Shown here: positions 1-9,100 of the stretch, piece by piece
Position numbering within the stretch: the stretch's first letter is position 1
How the letters are laid out: each line of letters starts with the position of its first letter
From: Brumimicrobium sp035497735
Lineage (GTDB): Bacteria > Bacteroidota > Bacteroidia > Flavobacteriales_D > Crocinitomicaceae
Assembly: GCA_035497735.1 (NCBI GenBank)
Contig: DATJCX010000048.1
Span: 1-41,275 of the forward strand
DNA: 41,275 nt
Direction: 5' to 3'
Program-made: the position numbers and the translations under genes
The notes under the pieces: model-generated
What the model saw: the letters and a program-made list of their open reading frames with translations, nothing else
Told to the model about the DNA's origin: nothing
The model's database searches: none

Positions 1-2447
1 TCGAAAATATCCGTACCTCTATATGCTAACATATTATTTTCTTGGTCGAAACTTAAGCGAACTAAGTTTTCCAATAATGCTCGTAAGGATTCATAATCCT
101 CTTCGTTCTGGTCTTCCTGACTTGCTTGCATTTGTGCTTGCATTTGTGATGCTGCTTGTTGCATTTTATCACTCGCACTTTCTTGTTTTTCTTTTGCTCC
201 TTTACTATTTTCTTTATCGATATTTTCTTTCGCATCTTTCATGTCTTTAGAAATATCGTCCATCAAATCATCTAATCCATCTAAAGTAAGGGGACGTTTT
301 AAATCATCATTTTTCTCAAGCAATTTATCCATTTGATCCTTCATTTTATCAAACTTCTCATTTAATTTCTCTTGCTTTTTTTGTCCCTCTTCTTTGGAAA
401 GTTCCTCTAGATTCTCACGCAATTCATCTTGCTCTTTAGATAAACTCTCTAATGAATTTTGAAGGTCTTTTACGCGTTCTTCAACATCCATCTTTTTCAA
501 CATTTCTAAAGTACGATCTAACTGTCGTTCCATTTCTTCAGATGACATTTCTGATTCTTCAAGTTTTTCCAACATGTCTTCCGTCATGTTTTGTTCCATC
601 ATTTTTTGCAATTCATCCAACAAGTCTTTTAACTCATCATCCATTAAAGCGTCAAACATTTCTTCTAACTGTTGTTGCAATTCTAACAAGCGTTCATCTT
701 GTGGATCCAACTTAGCTTTTTCCTCAAATGAAGACTTCATTTGGTCTTTGGATTTTTGCATTCGTTGTTGTAATTGTTCCAATTGTTTTTGTAAATTTTT
801 CAATTGTTGCTGTTGTTGCCAAGAAGGACTCTTTGTATTTAACAACTCCTTTTTTAAGCGTGAAATCTCTTCATTCAATTCGGCACTTTCGCGAATTAAC
901 TCTTTTAAATCTTCTGTTGTTTTTTCTTTTTGATCACTACGTTGTTCTTGCAACTCTTCCAAGGAAGGTGTGTTATAAACAAAAATATTTGAGCGCGTAG
1001 ACTTAGAGCCATTTACTCCATCATTGTCATAAACTGTAAAGAAGTAAGTCAACTTATCTTTTAGTTCTAAACTCAATTCATCTTTGTTAAAAGTCATAGA
1101 AAAAGGAGACTGTCTTCCATCGATTCCAGGAACACTTACATCTTTAGAAATTTTTTGTCCATTCGCTTTTTCGATAGTATAAGTAAAAATCAATTGAGAC
1201 AAACCATAATCATCACTAACAGCTCCGGTAAAGTAAACTTTGTTTGGAGAAAGCGAATCGGTACGACTTTCAACAAGAATACTTGGATATTCATCTTTGA
1301 TCACATCAATATGAAATGACACCGTATCATGTTTTAATATTTCGCTGTTTTCTAAAACAAACGCAATTTCAGTTGTATTAAAAACTTTCTGTTCGAATCT
1401 AAAACCAGAGGATTTGAATTCCAAAGTAGAATCTGCTAGTACAATATTTAGTTTTTTAGCATTCTTAGTAAGGCCATTCCAAATCAACTTCGTTCCATTT
1501 GGTACAATTAAATCTCCAGGATTATCGATGGTTTCATTTGCTTGATTCAAATAAGCAGGATAAACAATATCCACTTTTAGATGACCCAGAGAAGTGCGCT
1601 TGATTACTTTAATATGATGCGATTTTGAATGTGCATCTACAGCTCGAAAGATAAATTGAACATCGTTTCTTAAATTATTGAAAGTATAACTTGCCTTATT
1701 GTTTGCGTCTTTTTTCATTAAAAAATTTCCTTCACTACTTTCAATGTAAATTTTATCAGGCAGTGCTTTACCAGGTAGCGGTTTTAAGACAACAACAATT
1801 TCTAATGGTTCACCTTCTTCAACAATTAAATCAGAGTTTTGTAATTCAAAAGTAAAATCTGGTGTACGTTCAAAAATTTGATTGTACTGAATCAGTCTTT
1901 GAGAACCTTCACTAAAAAAGCTCGGGAAAGCAACGCCGATTAATACAACCGTCATTAAAATTGGAAGGAAGTATTTTAAGAACCTTTTATTGGTAGAATA
2001 ATCAATAGCCGAAGTAAAAGTAAAAGCATTTAATTGTTCAGCATTTTGTTGAATACCCGCTTTTAGAAATTCAATGTTTTTTGGTTGCGCTTGAGAAGCA
2101 TCTTGTAGCTGAAGAGTATTTAACAGTTTATCATCTATGGAAGGAAAAAACTTTCCAATAATTGTCGCAGCTTGATATTTATCAATTCGTTTTCCGAATG
2201 AAAGTAATTTCAACAAAGGAATAACGAAATAACTAAATAAGACAACAGCATTTAATCCAATGAATGAAAACAGCAGAACAGCCCTCACAAAAGAATTGAA
2301 TCGACCGATATACTCCAAACCAGTCACCATCAAAAATGTAAATAAGAAGATGATAAGGAAAAGTAAAATCCCTTTTATCATTTGATTCTTATAGAACTTT
2401 CGGATAAACGCGTCTATTTGATTAAGTAATTCTTCAAAGTTAGCCAT
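1..2447 (-). CDS. DUF4175 family membrane protein, 3' end outside window
   Basis: The reading frame starts at ATG 2447 and stays open to base 1, giving about 815 residues without a stop, so the C-terminus lies outside the window. Two hydrophobic helices are near residues 24-44 and 53-77 and a third near 157-178. A long beta-rich, probably extracytoplasmic region follows. From about residue 500 comes a very long charged coiled coil rich in Q, E, K and L, including a QQQQQ run near residue 545. This architecture is typical of the large DUF4175 proteins conserved in Bacteroidota, whose function is not established. It is divergent from gltX across a 245-nt spacer. A role in envelope organisation is inference only. 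Confidence 0.85.
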   Translation of the reverse strand, partial: MANFEELLNQIDAFIRKFYKNQMIKGILLFLIIFLFTFLMVTGLEYIGRFNSFVRAVLLFSFIGLNAVVLFSYFVIPLLKLLSFGKRIDKYQAATIIGKFFPSIDDKLLNTLQLQDASQAQPKNIEFLKAGIQQNAEQLNAFTFTSAIDYSTNKRFLKYFLPILMTVVLIGVAFPSFFSEGSQRLIQYNQIFERTPDFTFELQNSDLIVEEGEPLEIVVVLKPLPGKALPDKIYIESSEGNFLMKKDANNKASYTFNNLRNDVQFIFRAVDAHSKSHHIKVIKRTSLGHLKVDIVYPAYLNQANETIDNPGDLIVPNGTKLIWNGLTKNAKKLNIVLADSTLEFKSSGFRFEQKVFNTTEIAFVLENSEILKHDTVSFHIDVIKDEYPSILVESRTDSLSPNKVYFTGAVSDDYGLSQLIFTYTIEKANGQKISKDVSVPGIDGRQSPFSMTFNKDELSLELKDKLTYFFTVYDNDGVNGSKSTRSNIFVYNTPSLEELQEQRSDQKEKTTEDLKELIRESAELNEEISRLKKELLNTKSPSWQQQQQLKNLQKQLEQLQQRMQKSKDQMKSSFEEKAKLDPQDERLLELQQQLEEMFDALMDDELKDLLDELQKMMEQNMTEDMLEKLEESEMSSEEMERQLDRTLEMLKKMDVEERVKDLQNSLESLSKEQDELRENLEELSKEEGQKKQEKLNEKFDKMKDQMDKLLEKNDDLKRPLTLDGLDDLMDDISKDMKDAKENIDKENSKGAKEKQESASDKMQQAASQMQAQMQASQEDQNEEDYESLRALLENLVRLSFDQENNMLAYRGTDIF

Positions 2448-2664
2448 GAACTCTTTAGCCAATTAATGTTGTTGTTTTTATTGAATAACCTATAAAGGTA
2501 TAACTTGTTAAAAACATTATGTATAAAAGTTGTCATAAAATAAATAAATACTTCATAATTAACAAAAAACGCATTGTTTTTAACAATTAAACGCTGTTTT
2601 GCTGAAAAATCAACAAAAACTAAAATTCTTTCGAATGATATTAACAAATAGCATAGGAAACCTA

Positions 2665-2672
2665 TATATTTG
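2665..2672 (+). promoter_or_regulatory. -7 promoter element for gltX-folB
   Basis: TATATTTG matches the Bacteroidota -7 consensus TAnnTTTG. Its last G is also the first base of the GTG at 2672 that opens the longest frame, so transcription should begin downstream of that GTG. This argues for ATG 2693 as the gltX start. No clear TTG -33 element is seen at the usual distance. Confidence 0.6.
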
Positions 2673-2692
2673 TGAAAAATTTTAAAAAGGAT

Positions 2693-4228
2693 ATGTCAGA
2701 TAAACCAGTTCGTGTAAGATTTGCACCGTCTCCAACAGGACCATTACACATTGGAGGTGTTCGTACAGCATTGTATAATTACTTATTTGCTAAAAAGCAT
2801 AATGGAACATTTATTTTACGAGTTGAAGATACAGACCAAGTTAGGTATGTAGAAGGAGCAGAGGAATACTTAATCGAATCTTTAAAATGGTGTGGAATAG
2901 AACCAGACGAAGGACAAGGATATGGAGGAAAGTTTGGACCATATAGACAATCTGAAAGAAAAGAAATTTACAAGCCTTATGCTGAGCAATTAATTGCAAC
3001 AGGTAAAGCATATTATGCATTTGATACAGCTGAAGAGTTGAATGAAATGCGTGAGCAAGCACAAAAAATGAAGATGCCGAACTGGCAATACAATGCTATT
3101 TCAAGATCTTCCATGAAAAACTCTTTGACACTTCCAGAAGATGAAGTGAAGAGAAGACTAGAAAGTGGTGAGCCATATGTTATCCGTTTTATGATGCCAA
3201 GAAATGAAGATATTCGCTTTGAAGACATCATTCGCGGTTGGGTAGTTGTAAACTCAAACAACCTTGATGACAAAGTTTTATATAAGAGTGATGGATTACC
3301 AACATATCACATGGCCAACATTATCGATGACCATTTAATGGAAATCACACATGTAATTAGAGGAGAAGAATGGTTACCTTCAGCACCATTACACGTTTTA
3401 TTATACAAAGCATTTGGTTGGGACGCACCACAGTTTGCGCACTTACCATTAATCCTTCGTCCTGACGGAAATGGTAAATTATCTAAAAGAGATGGAGACC
3501 GTTTAGGATTCCCAGTATTCCCATTAGACTGGTTTACAGCAGAAGGAGAGAAGTACTCAGGATATAGAGAAAACGGATACTTACCAAATGGATTTATCAA
3601 CATGTTGGCATTCTTAGGATGGAACCCAGGAACGACACAAGAAATTTTTACACTTGAAGAAATGGTTAATGCTTTCTCATTGGAAAGAGTTAGTAAATCA
3701 GGTGCAAAATTTGATGCAGATAAAACAAAATGGTTCCAACAACAATATTTAAGAGCAGAATCACCAAGTTCATTAGCAACAATGTTACGTGAAAAACATG
3801 AAGAAGAGTTAAAAGATGTAGCTGATGCATATTTAGAAACTGCTTGTACATTAATGAAAGAAAGAGCAACATTTGTTGAAGACATATTCACGGAAGGAAA
3901 CTACTTGTTTGGTAATCCAACAGAATTTGACGAGGCAACAATCAATAAAAAATGGAATGATGAAACTTTCGAATTTATGAGAGAGTGGACAGCCATTATA
4001 GAAAATATCAACACATTCGATGCTGAGACAATTGAGAAAGAATTTAAAGCATATTTAGAACAAAAAGGAACAGGGATAGGTAAAGTTTTACAACCATTCC
4101 GTTTGGTTCTTACTGGAAAAGGTATGGGACCAAGTATGTTTGAAATTGCGACTTTATTAGGAAAAGAAGAAACCTTAAAGAGAATGCAAGTCAATTTATC
4201 CACAATTGAAAAAATAAAAGGAAAATGA
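2693..4228 (+). CDS. gltX: Glutamyl-tRNA synthetase
   Basis: This class I aminoacyl-tRNA synthetase charges tRNA-Glu with glutamate in the cytoplasm. The protein begins MSDKPVRVRFAPSPTG and carries the HIGH-type signature as PLHIGG and the KMSKS loop as GKLSKRDGDRLGFPV. The family tail for anticodon binding follows, and at 511 residues the length is normal. The frame extends upstream to a GTG at 2672, but that codon sits in the -7 promoter box, so ATG 2693 is preferred. The stop overlaps the start of folB as ATGA, which suggests coupled translation. Confidence 0.97.
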   Translation: MSDKPVRVRFAPSPTGPLHIGGVRTALYNYLFAKKHNGTFILRVEDTDQVRYVEGAEEYLIESLKWCGIEPDEGQGYGGKFGPYRQSERKEIYKPYAEQLIATGKAYYAFDTAEELNEMREQAQKMKMPNWQYNAISRSSMKNSLTLPEDEVKRRLESGEPYVIRFMMPRNEDIRFEDIIRGWVVVNSNNLDDKVLYKSDGLPTYHMANIIDDHLMEITHVIRGEEWLPSAPLHVLLYKAFGWDAPQFAHLPLILRPDGNGKLSKRDGDRLGFPVFPLDWFTAEGEKYSGYRENGYLPNGFINMLAFLGWNPGTTQEIFTLEEMVNAFSLERVSKSGAKFDADKTKWFQQQYLRAESPSSLATMLREKHEEELKDVADAYLETACTLMKERATFVEDIFTEGNYLFGNPTEFDEATINKKWNDETFEFMREWTAIIENINTFDAETIEKEFKAYLEQKGTGIGKVLQPFRLVLTGKGMGPSMFEIATLLGKEETLKRMQVNLSTIEKIKGK

Positions 4229-4578
4229 AACAAACAATTGAAGTTAACGGAATTCAACTTTATTGCTTTCATGGATGTTTGGAAGAAGAAAAGAAGATTG
4301 GAGGAAACTACACAGTAGATGTTTCCATCACCGCAGACTATTCAGCTTCGTTTTTAAGCGATGATCTAGCAGATACAGTAGATTATGTTCAGATTAATCA
4401 AATCGTCAAGGAAGAAATGGCTATACGTTCTAAATTAATAGAGCATGTAGGATTTCGAATTAGACAAAGATTACAGAATGAAGTCAAAGGCTTGTTAACT
4501 TCAAAAGTCAAAATAATCAAACATTGTCCTCCTATTGGCGGAGATGTGGATAACGTTGCGATTATCATCGAAGATTAA
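4225..4578 (+). CDS. folB: Dihydroneopterin aldolase
   Basis: A 117-residue protein of the FolB family, which splits 7,8-dihydroneopterin into 6-hydroxymethyl-dihydropterin and glycolaldehyde in folate synthesis. It shows the family pattern: IEVNGIQLYCFHGCLEEEK near the N-terminus, the T-V-D-Y motif in LADTVDYVQI, a conserved glutamate in LIEHVGFRI, and a C-terminal lysine followed by a PP pair in IIKHCPPIGG. The start codon overlaps the gltX stop by four bases, so the two genes form an operon. The link between gltX and folB is positional and no functional link is implied. Confidence 0.93.
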   Translation: MKQTIEVNGIQLYCFHGCLEEEKKIGGNYTVDVSITADYSASFLSDDLADTVDYVQINQIVKEEMAIRSKLIEHVGFRIRQRLQNEVKGLLTSKVKIIKHCPPIGGDVDNVAIIIED

Positions 4579-4617
4579 ATATAATAGCGTTTCTAGCGCA
4601 TAATTTGCAGTTCTAAA

Positions 4618-4647
4618 TTGTAAATTCAAAATATATTTTTATATTTG
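4618..4647 (+). promoter_or_regulatory. Promoter of tRNA-Cys
   Basis: TTG at 4618-4620 and TATATTTG at 4640-4647 are separated by 19 nt, an excellent match to the Bacteroidota TTG/TAnnTTTG promoter. The tRNA begins 21 nt after the -7 element. Confidence 0.75.
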
Positions 4648-4667
4648 CACACCTTAAAAGGAAAAAA

Positions 4668-4741
4668 GGTCCTGTGGCCGAGCGGCTAGGCAGAGGTCTG
4701 CAAAACCTTGTACAGCGGTTCGAATCCGCTCGGGACCTCCA
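4668..4741 (+). tRNA. tRNA-Cys (anticodon GCA)
   Basis: All four arms can be folded. The acceptor is GGTCCTG with CGGGACC (one G-T pair). The anticodon stem is GAGGT with ACCTT around the loop CTGCAAA, placing anticodon GCA at 4700-4702. The T stem is AGCGG with CCGCT around TTCGAAT. The discriminator base is T at 4738, as expected for tRNA-Cys, and CCA is encoded at 4739-4741. Confidence 0.97.
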
Positions 4742-4776
4742 AAACCCTTAACTATAAATTAGTTAAGGGTTTTTTT
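4741..4776 (+). terminator. Intrinsic terminator of tRNA-Cys
   Basis: A 13-bp perfect stem (AAAACCCTTAACT at 4741-4753 with 4761-4773) encloses a 7-nt loop and runs into a T tract. The first base of the stem is the last base of the encoded CCA. Confidence 0.85.
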
Positions 4777-4930
4777 ATTTATATTCTATTTATGATTTAA
4801 ACCATTTGCCATTCTGTTTTAAAACTTCAACAGCATTCATAAACAGTTTAAAATATCAGTAAATTTAGAAAGTTCTAAAAAAAATCTTATATTGAAGTCG
4901 TAAATACGCTTAAAAAGTAAAAGATTTCAT

Positions 4931-4938
4931 TAAATTTG
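4931..4938 (+). promoter_or_regulatory. -7 promoter element for the universal stress protein gene
   Basis: TAAATTTG matches TAnnTTTG and lies 27 nt before the ATG at 4965. No good -33 TTG is visible. Confidence 0.5.
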
Positions 4939-4964
4939 TAACGACTATATAAACCAAGCAAAAC

Positions 4965-5792
4965 ATGTCCAACAAAAGTTTTATCGTTCCTCACGATTTT
5001 TCAGAGGTTGCAGACAACGCATTAAGCCATGCAATCACAACAGCTAAAGTTGTTGATGCAAAAATTTATCTACTTCATGTAATATCTAAAAACAAGGATA
5101 TTAAAGAAGCGGAAGCAAAGCTAAAAGAAATCGTTGAAGCAAATAAGCAACAAAACATTGAAATTATCCCGAAAGTTCGTTTAGGAACTATCTTTGAAGA
5201 TATCGGAGATTTCGCAGCAGAACACCATGCAGAATTAATTTTCATGGGTACTCACGGAGCAGCAGGATGGCAACACATTGCCGGTTCTTACGCATTAAAA
5301 GTGATTACAAACTCTAGCGTTCCTTTTGTGATTGTTCAAAAAGAAACACAAATTGGAAGTAATGGATACGATAACATCGTTGTGCCATTAGACTTACACA
5401 GAGAAACTAAACAAAAATTAGCGATCGTAGCTTCTATGGCTAAGTACTTTAAATCTCGCGTTCATGTGGTAACACCAAATGAAACAGATGAGTTTTTAAA
5501 GAACAAAGTAGATGCAAACGTATTATTTGCTAAGCGTTTCTTTGAAGAAAGAGAAATTGAAATGACGGTAACTGTTGCACCAAGCAATGGTTTTGATAAA
5601 GAAGTTGTTAAAATTGCTATTGAAAAAGATGCAGATTTAATTTCAATCATGAACTTAAATAAAAACAACTTGTTTAGCAGTGCTTTCAATACAAACTATG
5701 AACAATACATGATTACAAACGATGCTAAAATTCCAGTATTGGTTGTAAATCCAATGGATACTCCGTATGGAGCAAGTATTCTGTTCAAATAA
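4965..5792 (+). CDS. Tandem universal stress protein (UspA family)
   Basis: A 275-residue protein made of two Usp domains, about residues 1-145 and 147-275. The first half begins SFIVPHDFSEVADNAL and carries the nucleotide-binding signature of ATP-type Usp proteins in MGTHGAAG followed by AGSYALKVI. In the second half the equivalent glycine motif is not recognisable, so only the first domain is likely to bind ATP. Usp proteins are cytoplasmic stress and persistence factors, and the exact role here is unknown. The gene stands alone between its own -7 element and a strong terminator. Confidence 0.92.
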   Translation: MSNKSFIVPHDFSEVADNALSHAITTAKVVDAKIYLLHVISKNKDIKEAEAKLKEIVEANKQQNIEIIPKVRLGTIFEDIGDFAAEHHAELIFMGTHGAAGWQHIAGSYALKVITNSSVPFVIVQKETQIGSNGYDNIVVPLDLHRETKQKLAIVASMAKYFKSRVHVVTPNETDEFLKNKVDANVLFAKRFFEEREIEMTVTVAPSNGFDKEVVKIAIEKDADLISIMNLNKNNLFSSAFNTNYEQYMITNDAKIPVLVVNPMDTPYGASILFK

Positions 5793-5812
5793 GAAACAAA
5801 ATAAATAAAATT

Positions 5813-5846
5813 AAAAAAGTTGTTCAGAAATGGACAACTTTTTTTG
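5813..5846 (+). terminator. Intrinsic terminator after the universal stress protein gene
   Basis: A 13-bp stem at 5813-5825 pairs with 5832-5844 (one G-T pair), with the loop AGAAAT and a run of seven T. Confidence 0.88.
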
Positions 5847-6154
5847 TACTAGTAGGTTTGGATATTATCTTTCAATAATAATTTGATAGCGAGATAAGAA
5901 TATATTCGTATTGGTGCTACAAATGTACAGAAGTGGATATTAAATAAATATACCTAGTACTAGGTATATTTGCGTTTAAATCGATTAAAATTTTATTGAT
6001 ATATAATAAATAACAAATAAAGTTGATAGCTTAAAAGCTTATTTAAATCGCCTATACAGCCAACTAAAAACATATTTACCACATCAACTTAATGATCTAA
6101 CTAATGTAAAAGATATTGCTTGACTTATGTTATATCAAAATTCAGTAGGACGAA
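5847..6154. other. Noncoding spacer with a perfect palindrome and a promoter-like element
   Basis: No convincing gene is seen in either strand. The main feature is a perfect 26-bp palindrome at 5946-5971 whose right half ends in TAGGTATATTT. Together with G5972 it forms TATATTTG (5965-5972), a perfect -7 element on the plus strand. Nothing recognisable as coding follows before the 3' end of the minus-strand cyclase gene at 6155. Confidence 0.5.
5946..5971. promoter_or_regulatory. Perfect 26-bp palindrome, candidate operator
   Basis: The half-site AATATACCTAGT is mirrored exactly around the 5958/5959 boundary, and one more A/T pair extends it on each side. The palindrome overlaps a TAnnTTTG element, the position expected for a dimeric repressor site. 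The cognate regulator is unknown, and a small regulatory RNA transcribed toward 6150 is possible but not shown. Confidence 0.45.
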
Positions 6155-9100
6155 CTAATCTACGTAATTAAAGGTTTTTAATTTCTGTTTGATTTCCTCC
6201 AAATGCTTTAATTTCTTTGGACGACGCGTTTCAATCGATGTTCTTGTAAAATAACGATGTTGCTCTAAAAACTTAACTTGAATCTCATCCCACTTTCTAT
6301 CGCTGTCAATTTTACCATGCTCACGCAATTCTAGACGTAATCTATCCGCTATCTCATGAAAATCATCCCTTCCTAAGTAATCAAGGTCAGCATCACATAT
6401 AATTTCCTCCAATCTGTTCTTTGGCTTGTGCGGAACAGAGGTAACATAAATTAATTCCTTAATTCTTTGAATATCGCTATCCGTATAACCAAACTTTGGT
6501 AGAATTTCAGCAGCCATTCTTGCCCCGATAGGTTCGTTGTGTTCATACTGTTCAATAAAACCAGCGTCATGATAAGAAGCAGCCGACTTTAATAAGAATA
6601 AATCCTCATCCGTAATACCTTCACTAATGGCAATACGTTCAGCTTGACGAGTCACATCTTTAGAATGTTCGGCTGAGTGATAATGTAATTTTGAACTCAG
6701 CTCTTTCTTCAATTTATCCATAACGAAACGCTCCGCTTTTGAATAATTAATTTTACTAAAGTGGTGAAGATTTACCAGTTTATGAAAAGCTTCATTCGGC
6801 TCAATCCCTAATCCATCAATAGACAATTCTGGTTTGATCGAAATCAACTCATACATCATGATTTTAACACCACTTTTGGTTTTAATCTTCCCGATTTTTT
6901 GACATTCGAAATAAGGTTCAATGTAATCAAAAGTATCTTGTGAAATAGCAATTTTTTCTGGCTCGCAAAGTTGTTCCATTCGCTGCGCTCTATTCACAGC
7001 ACTTCCCCAAATGTCGTATGCATATCTTTTTGAACCAATCACTCCAGCTGAAACAGAACCGGTGTTAATTCCAATTCTTAACTTCCAATAAGGTTCACCT
7101 TTTGCAATTTGACTTGCTTTATGCTGCAACATGTAATACTTAATCTGAACACCAGCTAAGGCAGTATTAATCGGGTTTGTTTTATTTCGAATAGGAACAC
7201 CACCTGCTGCCATATATGCATCACCAATGGTCTTTATTTTTTCTAAGTTATTGTTTTCAATAATATCATCAAACTTTCTAAAATGCATATCTAAGATGGA
7301 TACTAAATCCTTAGCAGACATATCTTCAGCTATCTTGGAAAAACCGACAAAGTCAGTGAAAATAATAGAGACTTTCTTAAAATCACGGGCAGCAGCTCTA
7401 CCATCCTTTTTCAATTGACTCGCTGTTTCCTTTGGGAGAACGTTGTTTAATAAACGTTCTGACTTTTCTTTCTCTCTTTCTAATTCTTCGGTTTGTTGAA
7501 TCAATCGATTACTTTGCAATTGAATTTGCTCATTCTTTTTACGCAATTCACGCGTTCTTTCAGCAATTTTCATTTCAAGACGCACTTGGCGACGTCTTCC
7601 TTCTTCGATTCTTCTTCTAACTCGATACATGAAAAATAAAGAAATGATTAAAACACATATTACATAAAACCACCATTTTGCCCAGAAAGGTTTTTCTAGT
7701 TCAACGGTAATTTCTGCTGGATAATTATTCCAATTTCCATTAGAAGAACGTGCATATACTTGAATCACATAAACGCCTGGCGATAGACTTGGAAAACGCA
7801 ATTCATTGGAAGTTCCTAATTCTTCTTCTATGTCATTTTTTCCTTTTAAAACATATTTAAACTCAATTCTATCAGGATTACCCAAGTCATTCGCAAAGAA
7901 CCGTAAACGTAAACTCTTCTTGTTATACGGCAAACGAATGTGTTTGGTAAAAGCTATATTTTGAGTAATTAAACCATTTTCTGAAGGTAAAATCAATTGA
8001 TTATCCACTTCTAAACTAGAGAAATAAACACGGATATTTTTATTAGAATAAAAAGCTTTTGCAGGATCGAAGTAATTAAACCCTTGAATTCCTCCAAAAT
8101 ATAAATCTCCATTTTTAGCCGCAAAATTAGCTCCTAAATTTAGCTCGTTACTCATTAGTCCATCCTTCTCCGTAAAATTAAAGAATTGCTCGTTAAGGAT
8201 GTTAAAAGCAACTAAACCTTTATTGGTAGATAACCAGATGTAATTTGATTTAATAGTAGAAGTTTTTACACCATAAATCACATTATTTGGCAATCCTTTA
8301 GACTTATCAAAACGAACATATACTTTATTTAAAAGATCGTATTTGATTAAACCATCACCTGCTGTTCCAAACCAAAAAATACCGTTTTTATCTTTTAAAA
8401 CACTATAAAAATAGCTAGAAGCATTATTTAAGGTTTTAAACTCATTATCCGAATTGGCTTTTAGGATATTGTTTTCAAATGTAATTTCATAAATATTACC
8501 ACCAGAAGGAGAAGCGTAGTATTTACCTTCATTTTCAAAAATAAAACGAACCGAACCAGGACCAATAGTATTTGGATCATCAGGTTGATTGTATAAATAA
8601 TAAAAATCAAGATTATCGTAATCGAATAAAGAAATACCTCTTCTGGTTCCAATTAGAAACTGATTGTCATTTTTAAAAGGAACAATGATATAACTTAAAT
8701 CAAAACCACGTAAACTTTCATCTTGGTGATTTAGTTTTTTATACTTAAAATTATTTCTGTTGGTTGCATCAATGGTCAATTCAAATAAACCATCAATACA
8801 AGCAACAAGCAGTTTATTATCATTGATATAATAAACGTTTAAAGCTGTATAATCTTCATTTTGAATACTTCCACGTGGATAATGGTAATATTTATGATGA
8901 ATTCTATCATAAGATGAAATACCATGATCGGCAGCAATAAATAGATATTGTTCATTGTCAGATTCGGCAAAACCCCAAACATTAGAGGAAGGTAAACCAT
9001 TGTTGGGTTGCGCTGAAATTCCAACGCCCATAAAACCAATATAATTGGGATTAAAACTACTTAATCCTTGATCAGAAGTAAGCCAAATAACACCTTGATT

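Noticed and set aside
452..933. Plus-strand open frames within the DUF4175 gene.
   Set aside because: They are mirror frames of the low-complexity coiled coil, with low-complexity S/N/C-rich translations.
3307..3891. A 194-codon open frame on the minus strand inside gltX.
   Set aside because: It is antisense to a well-conserved gene, has no family features and arises from codon bias of gltX.
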